Shown: positions 9,610-17,378 of the stretch, one piece after another
Layout of the letters: each line of letters opens with the position of its first letter
How positions within the stretch are numbered: the stretch's first letter is position 1
Assembly: GCA_018266575.1 (NCBI GenBank)
Contig: JAFEAE010000023.1
Location: 1 to 64,000, forward strand
Direction of reading: 5' to 3'
Origin: Bacteroidota bacterium
GTDB lineage: Bacteria > Bacteroidota > Bacteroidia > Chitinophagales > Chitinophagaceae
Length of the DNA stretch: 64,000 bases
Notes under the pieces: model-generated
The model's input: the letters and a program-made list of their open reading frames with translations, nothing else
What the model was told of the DNA's origin: nothing
The model's database searches: none
Translations under genes and position numbers: made by a program

Positions 9610-9762
9610 ATGAAAAAGAAAATAAAAGACATCAAAACCCCAATGGAGGAACTTACTGCGGGTTACGAAGAATTTATTAAGGGTAAAAAAGCTAAAAGTG
9701 CAACTAAAAAGATTTTCGAAAAAACATTAGAGAAAGCCGCTAAACGACGTGGCTCAAAATAG
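9610..9762 (+). CDS. 50-residue basic protein convergent with the transposase
   Basis: ATG to TAG, lysine-rich, with a helical, protein-like composition (EELTAGYEEFIKGKK, then FEKTLEKAAKRR). Its last 23 bp overlap the 3' end of the transposase gene on the other strand. The size and composition resemble small antitoxin-like or accessory peptides, but no family is recognised. It may belong to the insertion element or be a gene the element landed beside. Confidence 0.5.
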   Translation: MKKKIKDIKTPMEELTAGYEEFIKGKKAKSATKKIFEKTLEKAAKRRGSK

Positions 9763-10618
9763 TTTCAAACATTATTTCTTGTTTGTCTCTATTCATATAC
9801 CTGAACCCAACCTCATCGCTGTAAAGCTGTAAATATTTCGCTGAAACGTGTATATGTGTTCCTTTAATCGTTCTTTTTAATTGTGACCAAAATCCTTCGA
9901 CTGTGTTCGTGTGCCATTCGCCTCTCTTATATTCGTTTGCAAAGTGGTTTATTACTTCATGCTTAAAATACTCAATGCTTAGCCCTTCATAACCGCCATG
10001 ACTATCCGTAACTATAATAGCATCCTTACTAACGTTATTGCGTACACGTTCTTTAAATGATTTACCGCCATGCATCACTTCGGTTTTAATTTTGCCATCC
10101 CTGCTAACAAAACCCATGATGCCAGTTTTATTATCAGCCTTTGTAAATCCGCTTTGCGCATATTCAGCACGTTTCTTTTTTGTCATGTTGGCTATTTTCA
10201 TGCCTACATAACTTTCATCAATTTCAACAACGCCAGTTAATTTATCAATCTTCTCATTTGCCATTAATCTTTTAATCTGGTGTGCCATTCTCAATGCTGT
10301 TGGATAGCTAACGCTTAATTGCCTTTCCAATTCTTTTGCAGCAACGCCGTTGCGGGTTGTTGTTTGCAAATAGATAGCATAAAACCAATGGGTCAATGGT
10401 GTAGTACTCTTTTGAAATATTGTTCCCTGCATAGGGTATAACTGAAAACCACAGCAAGGGCATTGATAACTCATTCTATCTTTCACTCTTGTGAATGGTT
10501 TATCATTATCACATTTAGGGCAAACCAAATTTGTATAACGCAGCTTGAATAATTTATCTAAGCAAGCATCATTATTAGGATAGTCTTTTCTGAATTGGTC
10601 TATGGTATATTTGTTCAT
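9740..10618 (-). CDS. IS1595-family (ISXO2-like) transposase
   Basis: 292 residues, full length. An N-terminal zinc ribbon has CPKC (33-36) and CPCC (53-56). The ISXO2-type catalytic domain follows with VEIDESYVG (Asp134), IVTDSHGGY (Asp205) and HTNTVEGFWSQLKR (Glu241). The enzyme would cut and join transposon ends. The start is an ATG. I could not find convincing terminal inverted repeats or a target duplication, so the element's limits are unknown. Its 5' end is 98 bp from the divergent Fic gene. Confidence 0.92.
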   Translation of the reverse strand: MNKYTIDQFRKDYPNNDACLDKLFKLRYTNLVCPKCDNDKPFTRVKDRMSYQCPCCGFQLYPMQGTIFQKSTTPLTHWFYAIYLQTTTRNGVAAKELERQLSVSYPTALRMAHQIKRLMANEKIDKLTGVVEIDESYVGMKIANMTKKKRAEYAQSGFTKADNKTGIMGFVSRDGKIKTEVMHGGKSFKERVRNNVSKDAIIVTDSHGGYEGLSIEYFKHEVINHFANEYKRGEWHTNTVEGFWSQLKRTIKGTHIHVSAKYLQLYSDEVGFRYMNRDKQEIMFETILSHVV

Positions 10619-10637
10619 TAAAGCATGATTTATTAAA

Positions 10638-10666
10638 ATCTACTAATTATTTTAAAATTAGTAGAT
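10638..10666. promoter_or_regulatory. operator-like palindrome 1 before the Fic gene
   Basis: Perfect 11-bp arms ATCTACTAATT / AATTAGTAGAT around a 7-nt centre. It shares the half-site TACTAATT with palindrome 2, centred 49 bp away, between the divergent transposase and Fic genes. Confidence 0.6.
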
Positions 10667-10689
10667 AATTTTCATGTTTCCAAATAATT

Positions 10690-10712
10690 TACTAATTTTA
10701 TATAAATTAGTA
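10690..10712. promoter_or_regulatory. operator-like palindrome 2 before the Fic gene
   Basis: Perfect 9-bp arms TACTAATTT / AAATTAGTA around TATAT, ending 4 bp before the Fic ATG. A bound dimer here would block transcription or translation of the Fic gene, which suggests autoregulation. Confidence 0.6.
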
Positions 10713-10716
10713 TTAA

Positions 10717-12072
10717 ATGAAACTTCCAGAACCAGTCCCTGATTTTAGAGAAGTGCTTGGACAGCAAAAAAGTAGCTTCTTTGTTGATTTAATTTCAGAT
10801 GCAGAATTGAATAAAAAACTACACGAAATAGATAAGGATTATCCTTATTGGGAACAATTTAAATACAAAGCAAAATCAATCACAAACTATACTCCTGAAG
10901 CTGTTTGGATATTCAATAGGATATATAGAGAAAAAAGTATCAATAAAATAAAAATTTGCGATTCGAAAGGATTTGAATTTAAGTTTAATACTCCTGTCAA
11001 AATAATTAAGTATCTCCATGAGTTTGATTTAAACTTAGGGGGTACATTGGAAGGAAGAGTTATCATACCACCAGATGATAAACCAAAATATTTGATAAGT
11101 TCTATAATGGAAGAAGCAATTGCCTCAAGCCAGTTAGAAGGTGCTGCTACAACTCGGGAAATTGCAAAGCAAATGCTCAGGACTAATAGAAAGCCGAGTA
11201 ACATATCAGAAAAAATGATATTAAATAATTATGTAACTATAAAAAAGGTATTAGAGATAAAAGATAAAAAAATAAGCAAGGAATTAATTCTGGAATTGCA
11301 CTCTTTGATTTCAAAAGATACTCTATTAGATAAATCAAATGAAGGAATATTTAGAACAAGAGATGATATTACCGTAGGAGATGAGATTACTGGAGAAACA
11401 TATTATACTCCCCCTTCTCATGTAGAGATAGAAAAATTAATGGATGCTTTTTGCAAATTTGCTAATAGCGAAAACGAATCTGAATTTATTCATCCAATTA
11501 TCAAAGGCATCATATTGCATTTTCTTATAGGATATATTCATCCTTTTGTTGATGGAAATGGAAGAACTGCGAGAGCAATTTTTTACTGGTATTTAATATC
11601 CAAAGGTTATTGGTTGGTTGAATATATGTCTATTTCAAAAATTATTATTAGAGCTCCTGCGCAATATGGTAGAGCTTATTTGTATTCAGAGTACGATAAC
11701 AATGATTTGACTTATTTTATTTTGTACAATTTGAAATGCATGGATTTAGCTTTGAAAAACTTCAAGGCTTATATTGAAAGAAAGGTGATGGAAAAGCAAA
11801 ACATGTTTTATTTAATAAAAAATGCAAATATTAATGAAAGGCAATCTGAAATTCTTAGAGGCATGATTATCGACAATCAAAAAAGCTTCACAATAAAAGA
11901 AGTACAAACAATATTTGCGACAGTTTATCAAACAGCGAGAACTGATTTATTAGGGTTAGTAGATTTAGGATTTTTGACGGAAAAGAAAATGGGGAAAAAA
12001 TTAATCTTTTTTAAAGCGGATGATTTTGAAGATAAAATTAAAAATATCACTTCTTCTAACAAGCTTTTTTAA
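10717..12072 (+). CDS. class II Fic-domain protein with C-terminal winged helix
   Basis: Fic enzymes usually transfer AMP from ATP to a hydroxyl side chain of a target protein. The catalytic motif HPFVDGNGRTAR is intact (residues 275-286). The inhibitory motif SSQLEG (137-142) lies N-terminal to it, which defines a class II, self-inhibited Fic protein needing no separate antitoxin. Residues about 370-445 resemble a winged helix (FTIKEVQTIFA...TARTDLLGLVDLGFL). Two palindromes sharing a half-site lie just upstream, so the protein may repress its own gene. The ATG start is 4 bp after palindrome 2. It lies in the direct-repeat-bounded island; targets are unknown. Confidence 0.9.
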   Translation: MKLPEPVPDFREVLGQQKSSFFVDLISDAELNKKLHEIDKDYPYWEQFKYKAKSITNYTPEAVWIFNRIYREKSINKIKICDSKGFEFKFNTPVKIIKYLHEFDLNLGGTLEGRVIIPPDDKPKYLISSIMEEAIASSQLEGAATTREIAKQMLRTNRKPSNISEKMILNNYVTIKKVLEIKDKKISKELILELHSLISKDTLLDKSNEGIFRTRDDITVGDEITGETYYTPPSHVEIEKLMDAFCKFANSENESEFIHPIIKGIILHFLIGYIHPFVDGNGRTARAIFYWYLISKGYWLVEYMSISKIIIRAPAQYGRAYLYSEYDNNDLTYFILYNLKCMDLALKNFKAYIERKVMEKQNMFYLIKNANINERQSEILRGMIIDNQKSFTIKEVQTIFATVYQTARTDLLGLVDLGFLTEKKMGKKLIFFKADDFEDKIKNITSSNKLF

Positions 12073-12081
12073 GTTCGCTAA

Positions 12082-12585
12082 TTATTCGTATTCCAAATTA
12101 TCAGCCTTATAAAGCATATCAAACCCATCTGGTTTAAATTCATCTAACAATTGTTCATTTTCTATCCATTCAGATTTAACCCAAAATATTCCCCTGCTTG
12201 CATCTTTCTCTCTTATCATTCTAACTATTCTACTTCTATGCAATGAGCGTAGAGGCTCACGAATGTTATAATGAGTTTCGTTGAGTTTATTATAAATGTT
12301 TTGGAGTTCTTTTAATTTGGCTGCTTTTCGGTGAAGTTCAAATACCCTAATTATTTGAACTTTGATATCAGCATTTTTAGGGAATTCATTTAGGGGAGCA
12401 ATAGCGTTTGTGATTTGGGGAGCATCAACAACAATTCCCGCATCTCCCAAACTTTCCTCATTCAATAATTTGCCTGTTCTTATTCTTTTGATAATCCTAT
12501 CAATCTGCATCAATCTTTCATGCACTATTTCACGTTCTTTCCTCAATGCTTGAAGCATCATTTCACTATCAGTAATATTTGCCAT
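12082..12585 (-). CDS. unknown protein with coiled coil and winged-helix-like C-terminus
   Basis: 167 residues, no signal peptide. An N-terminal helix of about 40 residues looks coiled-coil forming. The second half (about 75-150) has the helix-helix-strand pattern of a winged helix (KLKELQNIYNKL...IREPLRSLHRSRIVRMI). This is a shape-based guess at DNA binding. It ends 9 bp from the Fic gene end, tail to tail, inside the island and just before the right direct repeat. It could be cargo of the island. Confidence 0.5.
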   Translation of the reverse strand: MANITDSEMMLQALRKEREIVHERLMQIDRIIKRIRTGKLLNEESLGDAGIVVDAPQITNAIAPLNEFPKNADIKVQIIRVFELHRKAAKLKELQNIYNKLNETHYNIREPLRSLHRSRIVRMIREKDASRGIFWVKSEWIENEQLLDEFKPDGFDMLYKADNLEYE

Positions 12586-12604
12586 AACTAATTCATTTAA
12601 TTAA

Positions 12605-12701
12605 CAGCAAAGTTCCTGACAGTTATACCTATCCAAAAATATATTTAGGGGAACAACGGTGAATTTGTGTCGTGGCTTTATAATTACCATACACCTGGTA
12701 T
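12605..12701. repeat. 97-bp direct repeat, right copy
   Basis: Matches 8402-8498 at 91 of 97 positions in the same orientation. Its right edge falls on the stop codon of the TPM-domain gene, so the repeat is the immediate 3' flank of that gene. This would be a natural insertion point that leaves the gene intact. Confidence 0.85.
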
Positions 12702-13489
12702 CACCAACTTCCGCCTGCGCCACCGCCTCCGCCACTTCCGCCACCGAAGCCGCCAAATCCGCCACCACCGCCACCTCCAGACCATCCACCTCCTCCGCCA
12801 GACCAGCCTCCGCCACTACGCCCGCTATTGCTGATCATATTGGCAATGATCCATGGAAGAAACCCTGACCGGTTATATAAACCACCACCGCCACTTCCGC
12901 CGCCTCTGGATATAATCAACACAAGAATAAAAATGATAAAGATGATCGCTAAAACGCCGCCTGCGGGGATGGATTTATTTCCACGGTTCGCATAGCCTTT
13001 AGGCGCTTTATATTCGCCACGTGATGCTTTAATGATGGCATCAGCTGCATTATTCAACCCATTATAATAACTGCCTGCTTTGAAATTAGGCACAATTTCA
13101 TTGTCGATAATTTCTTTTGCAGTGATATCCGGCACTGATCCTTCCATGCCATAACCGGTAGCTATATATACCTTACGGTCTTGTATAGCTGCTAATATCA
13201 CCAGCCCGTTATTTGTTTTTTTATTTCCTACGCCCCAATCTCGTAAAATTTTCAGCGCATAATCTTCGATGGCGTAATCACCTGTACTCGGAACGGTAAC
13301 AATCGCAATTTGTATGGAAGTAGAATCGTCGTAAGCAACCAGTTTGCTTTCAAGTGCAGCAACCTGGTCTGTAGTGAGCACGTGCGCAAGATCATTCACC
13401 AACCGCGGTGGATTGGGCTTCGGCGGGATATTCTGTGCCGCCGCAAACAGAAATGAAAACAAAAAAATTATCGATAGGATTTTCTTCAT
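12701..13489 (-). CDS. exported TPM-domain protein with glycine-rich tail
   Basis: The N-terminal signal peptide ends at AAAQ. The TPM domain (about 30-155; VNDLAHVLT, QIAIVTVPST, NNGLVILAAIQDRKVYIATGYG) is a small fold found in membrane-associated proteins, some with phosphatase activity and some linked to photosystem repair in plants. A transmembrane helix follows at about 178-194, then a long Gly/Ser/Trp-rich tail. It is last in a run with LemA and a second TPM protein, a common Bacteroidota arrangement. The tail makes a long misleading frame on the opposite strand. Exact function unknown. Confidence 0.88.
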   Translation of the reverse strand: MKKILSIIFLFSFLFAAAQNIPPKPNPPRLVNDLAHVLTTDQVAALESKLVAYDDSTSIQIAIVTVPSTGDYAIEDYALKILRDWGVGNKKTNNGLVILAAIQDRKVYIATGYGMEGSVPDITAKEIIDNEIVPNFKAGSYYNGLNNAADAIIKASRGEYKAPKGYANRGNKSIPAGGVLAIIFIIFILVLIISRGGGSGGGGLYNRSGFLPWIIANMISNSGRSGGGWSGGGGGWSGGGGGGGFGGFGGGSGGGGGAGGSW

Positions 13490-13507
13490 CGGATGTATTC
13501 AATTGTT

Positions 13508-13966
13508 TTACCTGCCGAAAACAATGTCGTCTGGCAATTCGTTTTTATCTATCCCCCCGTCATAAGGAAAATATTTTGTGAGCGCTTCGCCGATCCCGGT
13601 AATAATACTGATCAACCCTTCTTTATAATTCTCCTTATTGAAATGAGATAGTATCAGTTTCACTTCTTCATTCCAGAATTTGCTACCCACTTTTTCATGA
13701 ATGCCTTTATCACCATACAATGCCAACTGCCTGTCTTTTATAGCTACATACACAAGCACTGCATTATGCGCTTCAGTATTTTCCATCTTCAATGCATAAA
13801 ATGCTTCAGCTGCGCGGTCGATCGGATCTAAAAAACGGCAATGATTTTCTATATACACACGGATCTCGCCGCTGGTTTGTTTTTCAGCAGATGCAATCGC
13901 AGCAACAATTTCCTGTTGCTCTTCGTCTGTAAAGAATGGTTTCTTTTTAAAAAGAGAGAATTTCAA
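13508..13966 (-). CDS. TPM-domain protein, cytoplasmic-looking
   Basis: 152 residues without signal peptide. The TPM pattern is clear (ASAEKQTSGEIRVYIE, HNAVLVYVAIKDRQLALYGDKGI). It lies between lemA-like and the exported TPM gene, 18-19 bp from each, so the three form an operon. The frame opens with TTG at 13966 and I see no in-frame ATG giving a better N-terminus. Role unknown; such pairs of TPM proteins with LemA recur in this phylum. Confidence 0.85.
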   Translation of the reverse strand: MKFSLFKKKPFFTDEEQQEIVAAIASAEKQTSGEIRVYIENHCRFLDPIDRAAEAFYALKMENTEAHNAVLVYVAIKDRQLALYGDKGIHEKVGSKFWNEEVKLILSHFNKENYKEGLISIITGIGEALTKYFPYDGGIDKNELPDDIVFGR

Positions 13967-13985
13967 TCAAGGTAATTTGTACATG

Positions 13986-14588
13986 TCAAAAATTAACATT
14001 CGGGGCTTTTTCCGAACCAGCATCTGATTGGAAATATCCTTTCGTCTGAAATTTCATAAATCCCGAATAAATATTATTTGGGAATTGCCTGATATAAGAA
14101 TTATAATCTTGTACAGCAGTATTAAAATCATTTCTTGATACCTTAATTCTATTTTCAGTTCCTTCAAGTTGAGCCTGTAAATCCCTGAAATTTTGTGTTG
14201 CTTTAAGGTCAGGATAATTTTCAACCACTGCCAGTAATTTTCCTAATGCGCCGCTCAATTGCCCCTGTGCCTGCTGAAACTGCGCAATTTTATCGGGGGA
14301 AAGGTCATTAGCATCAATTTTTACTTGTGTTGCTTTTGCTCTTGCTTCGATTACATTAATAAGTGTTTGTTGTTCGAAATTTGCTGCACCTTTCACTGTA
14401 TTAACAAGATTAGGAATCAGGTCAGCACGTCTCTGATAATCACTTTGCACGTTACCCCATTTTCCTTTTACATTTTCATCCATTTGTACAGCTTTCTTCT
14501 GAAAATTAATTGCCCCGCAACCACCGCAGCCAACTAATAATACAATAAAACCGAGGATAATAAATAATACTAATTTAGAAGTACTCAT
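13986..14588 (-). CDS. lemA: LemA family protein
   Basis: 200 residues. The N-terminal membrane segment ends in a Cys/Gly-rich site (VGCGGCG) that resembles a lipobox, so it is membrane-anchored by a helix or lipid. The LemA core is clear: NVKGKWGNVQSDYQRRADLIPNLVNTVKG and a long helical region with the conserved YNSYIRQFPNNIYSG near the end. First gene of the LemA-TPM-TPM operon. The molecular function of LemA is not settled; it is thought to act in the envelope. Confidence 0.93.
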   Translation of the reverse strand: MSTSKLVLFIILGFIVLLVGCGGCGAINFQKKAVQMDENVKGKWGNVQSDYQRRADLIPNLVNTVKGAANFEQQTLINVIEARAKATQVKIDANDLSPDKIAQFQQAQGQLSGALGKLLAVVENYPDLKATQNFRDLQAQLEGTENRIKVSRNDFNTAVQDYNSYIRQFPNNIYSGFMKFQTKGYFQSDAGSEKAPNVNF

Positions 14589-14733
14589 ACTGATATTTTT
14601 TGATTAGCATTCTAAAATTACCACTTTTGATTATTACACAAATAAATATTCTGCCAACATAACCGGCACGTCGGTTAACCACACTAAATAAGCGGTAAAA
14701 ATATGCGGCTGTAAGCAATAGTTATGACTAAAA

Positions 14734-15765
14734 TCATTTCGTCCACGAGGTGGCCAGTTCTTTAATTCGTTGGATGGATAACTTTTCTTTCCCGGAAGCA
14801 ATGATTACGCGGTAACGAAATGTAACAGAACGGCCTTTCTGCAATTTAAAATTGAATTCTGTTTTCCCGTTACTGAAAATCTTTTGCCCTAACGGATTTG
14901 CTGCAAATAACCCATAGCCGCGGGCATGCCAGTATGTTGGATAACCGGGGTTTTGCGGATGATCGACTATAACAATACTTACGGAGTCATTATTTATTTT
15001 TCCATACAGCATGCACCATGTTGCCCTGGTACCCCAGGCGCTGTCGCCTTGTTTGCCTTCGCTGGTGAGATAGTTTCCTGTAACATTATTGTTTGCAGAA
15101 ACTTTGGTAATATTTCCTTTATCGTCAGTAAACTGGCGTTCTTCTTTGGAAGGAAGTTCGAGCTCGTGAGCCACACGCAAACCCAGCAAGCCGTCTTTTG
15201 CATCTTTGAATAAAACATCCTGTTGTGCTGTAAGAGTAGTAACGCGATCGATGATGCGTTCATTATCAGTTGCAGAAAAATGAAAGGTAGTCGTTTCCGT
15301 TAACAGCACTTCTTTGGATTGATTGGTCCAGTCTGCTTTATAGCCGAGGATTCCTGTTGTGCCGTTCTTCGTTTGCACTATACCGTTAGTTCTTATCCAG
15401 CCGTATAATTTTTTCTTTTCAGCAGGAATGGCGAATGAATTGTTCCAGAAATCCAATCCGTTCACATTTTCATAGTTCAGCCATAAACCGAGATGATGCG
15501 GATGATCCACAGGTTCACCGGCACGCGGGGCAACCGGATAACCGCGAGTAATGAGGTTTCCATCAGGTGCATAAATGGGGTACAGGGTTGGTTTCTCCAA
15601 ACTGTCAGGGAAAATAAACTGGGTGAATGGCTTTCCGTTATCGGTGACCACTGCTTTTTTTTCCGAAGCATTTACAGTTATAACAACGGAATGTTTTTGC
15701 TGTGCTGTAATGGTAAGAGAAAGAATAGAAAAAAAAGATAATAAGGCTGCGTGTTTATTAAGCAT
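14734..15765 (-). CDS. exported PmoA-like (DUF6807) protein
   Basis: About 343 residues with an N-terminal signal peptide ending TAQ. The core matches the PmoA/DUF6807 family seen beside carbohydrate and oxidoreductase genes in Bacteroidota (PVDHPHHLGLWLNYENVNGLDFWNN, YWHARGYGLFAANPLGQKIFS). A GTG at 15768 is directly followed by ATG at 15765, and the ATG is chosen. It is divergent from the Tat-exported Gfo/Idh/MocA gene, and the two may act on the same sugar-derived substrate. Catalytic activity is not established for the family. Confidence 0.78.
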   Translation of the reverse strand: MLNKHAALLSFFSILSLTITAQQKHSVVITVNASEKKAVVTDNGKPFTQFIFPDSLEKPTLYPIYAPDGNLITRGYPVAPRAGEPVDHPHHLGLWLNYENVNGLDFWNNSFAIPAEKKKLYGWIRTNGIVQTKNGTTGILGYKADWTNQSKEVLLTETTTFHFSATDNERIIDRVTTLTAQQDVLFKDAKDGLLGLRVAHELELPSKEERQFTDDKGNITKVSANNNVTGNYLTSEGKQGDSAWGTRATWCMLYGKINNDSVSIVIVDHPQNPGYPTYWHARGYGLFAANPLGQKIFSNGKTEFNFKLQKGRSVTFRYRVIIASGKEKLSIQRIKELATSWTK

Positions 15766-15958
15766 CACTATTAATTAAAAAAATTGAAGGATGATTTTTT
15801 ATAAATGTATAACTTTAATAACGATTAACACCAACTGCGAACCTGCATTTTATGAACCGCCGCTGAATAGAATTGTTGCTGCTGAAGTGAGTGACACAAC
15901 AAAAGCTTAATAGCATTACAAATGTCCGTTAAATAAAAATCAACTTAAATTAATTGCC

Positions 15959-17314
15959 ATGAAAAATTCACGCCGTGAATTCATTAAAAAAACAGCACTG
16001 ACAGGAACAGGTATTTATTTGGGTGCGATGGGTTTCAGCGCACAATCGTACCGCAAAATTATCGGGTCGAATGATCGTGTACGCGTTGGCGTTATAGGGT
16101 TTTCCGACAGGCACAGAAGTTCGCATGTGCCCTGTTTTATGAACCATTACAAAGAATTGAATTTTGATGTTGTGGCTGTTTCTGATATCTGGAAAAAAAG
16201 GCGTGAAGAAGGCGCGGCATTATGGAAAGAAAAGATGATGCATGATGTGGCTGCTTACCGCAACAATGAAGAATTGTATAATTCAAAAACGGTGGATGCT
16301 GTTTTTATAAGCACGGCAGATTTTCAACATGCGCAACATACTATTGAAGCAGTAAAAGCCGGTTGCGACACATACACGGAGAAACCGTTTGCTGAAACAA
16401 TGGAAGATAACCGCGCCGCATTAAAAGCGGTGAAGGAATCGGGGAAGATCGTGCAGATCGGTTCGCAGCGCAGAAGCGGAAATAATTATAAAGCTGCAGC
16501 AGATTTTGTGCAATCCGGAAAATTCGGAAACATCACTATGGTTGAATTAACATGGAATGTGAACCAGCCGGGAAGATGGAGGCGTGCTTCACTTGTTTCA
16601 CAATTAAAGGAAGAAGATACCGACTGGAAGCGATATTTGCTGAACAGGCCTTATGAACCATTTAATCCGAGGCATTATTTGGAATTCCGTTTGTTCTGGC
16701 CTTATTCATCAGGCATGCCGGGGCAATGGATGAGCCATCAGATTGATACAGTGCATTGGTTCAGCGGACTGAAACATCCCAAATCTGTTGTTGCTAACGG
16801 TGGCGTGTACGTGTGGAGAGATGGACGGCAGAACTGGGACACGACAACAGCTGTTTTTGAATATGGGGATGACAGCAATGAAAAAAATTTCCAGGTGGTA
16901 TTTTCTTCGCGTATGCATAACGGTGAGGAAGATCCATCAGAAATATATTTTGCGAACGGCGGTGAATTAAATCTTATAACGAATACTATTTCACCAACTG
17001 GCGGTCTGCATGAAAAAGAAGCTGCGGCAATGGGTATGAAACCAAATTTATTGCCTTCATTGAATTTATCGGATATGTCGGAAAAAGTTGTAGCGTCTGC
17101 GAACACAGGCGGCGATATGCTAACGTCGAACCATATACGAAATTGGATGGAATGTGTGCGTAGCCGCAAACAACCACATGCTCCTGTTGAAGCAGGATAT
17201 TCCCACGCTATTGCAACAATCATGGCAAATGCTGCGGTGCGCAGCGGTTATAAAGCCACTTTCGATGAAGCCACACAGGAAGTGATGGTGAATGGAAAAG
17301 CATTTAAGTGGTAA
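15959..17314 (+). CDS. Tat-exported Gfo/Idh/MocA family oxidoreductase
   Basis: NAD(P)-dependent sugar or cyclitol oxidoreductase family. The N-terminus carries a twin-arginine signal (NSRREFIKK plus a hydrophobic stretch), so the folded protein, with cofactor, is probably exported. The Rossmann start RVGVIGFSDRH is somewhat unusual (GxxGxx replaced by GFSDRH). The conserved EKPFAET (EKP motif) is present near residue 140. The 451-residue length fits exported Bacteroidota members. Substrate unknown. It is divergent from the PmoA-like gene and followed by a strong bidirectional hairpin. Confidence 0.87.
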   Translation: MKNSRREFIKKTALTGTGIYLGAMGFSAQSYRKIIGSNDRVRVGVIGFSDRHRSSHVPCFMNHYKELNFDVVAVSDIWKKRREEGAALWKEKMMHDVAAYRNNEELYNSKTVDAVFISTADFQHAQHTIEAVKAGCDTYTEKPFAETMEDNRAALKAVKESGKIVQIGSQRRSGNNYKAAADFVQSGKFGNITMVELTWNVNQPGRWRRASLVSQLKEEDTDWKRYLLNRPYEPFNPRHYLEFRLFWPYSSGMPGQWMSHQIDTVHWFSGLKHPKSVVANGGVYVWRDGRQNWDTTTAVFEYGDDSNEKNFQVVFSSRMHNGEEDPSEIYFANGGELNLITNTISPTGGLHEKEAAAMGMKPNLLPSLNLSDMSEKVVASANTGGDMLTSNHIRNWMECVRSRKQPHAPVEAGYSHAIATIMANAAVRSGYKATFDEATQEVMVNGKAFKW

Positions 17315-17320
17315 GTGATC

Positions 17321-17373
17321 AGTGGTAAGTTGTAAGCAATGAGTTTCTGACTTATCACTTACAACTTACCACT
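17321..17373. terminator. bidirectional hairpin between convergent genes
   Basis: Perfect 16-bp arms (17321-17336 and 17358-17373) lie between two genes that end toward each other. This fits a shared transcription terminator. The arms partly echo the flanking text (GTAAGTGATCAGTGGTAAGT), giving alternative pairings. Confidence 0.6.
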
Positions 17374-17378
17374 TTGTT

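Noticed and set aside
9446..10716. Terminal inverted repeats for the IS1595 element
   Set aside because: I looked on both sides and saw no convincing matching ends; only the palindromes before the Fic gene, which are perfect symmetric sites and not IS ends.
12601..12868. Ala/Gly/Thr/Ser-rich frames on both strands
   Set aside because: Shadows of the glycine-rich tail of the TPM gene on the minus strand.
15800..15950. Short protein-like string before the Tat oxidoreductase
   Set aside because: Eighteen codons ending in TAA, no start codon or conserved feature; likely chance or a remnant.
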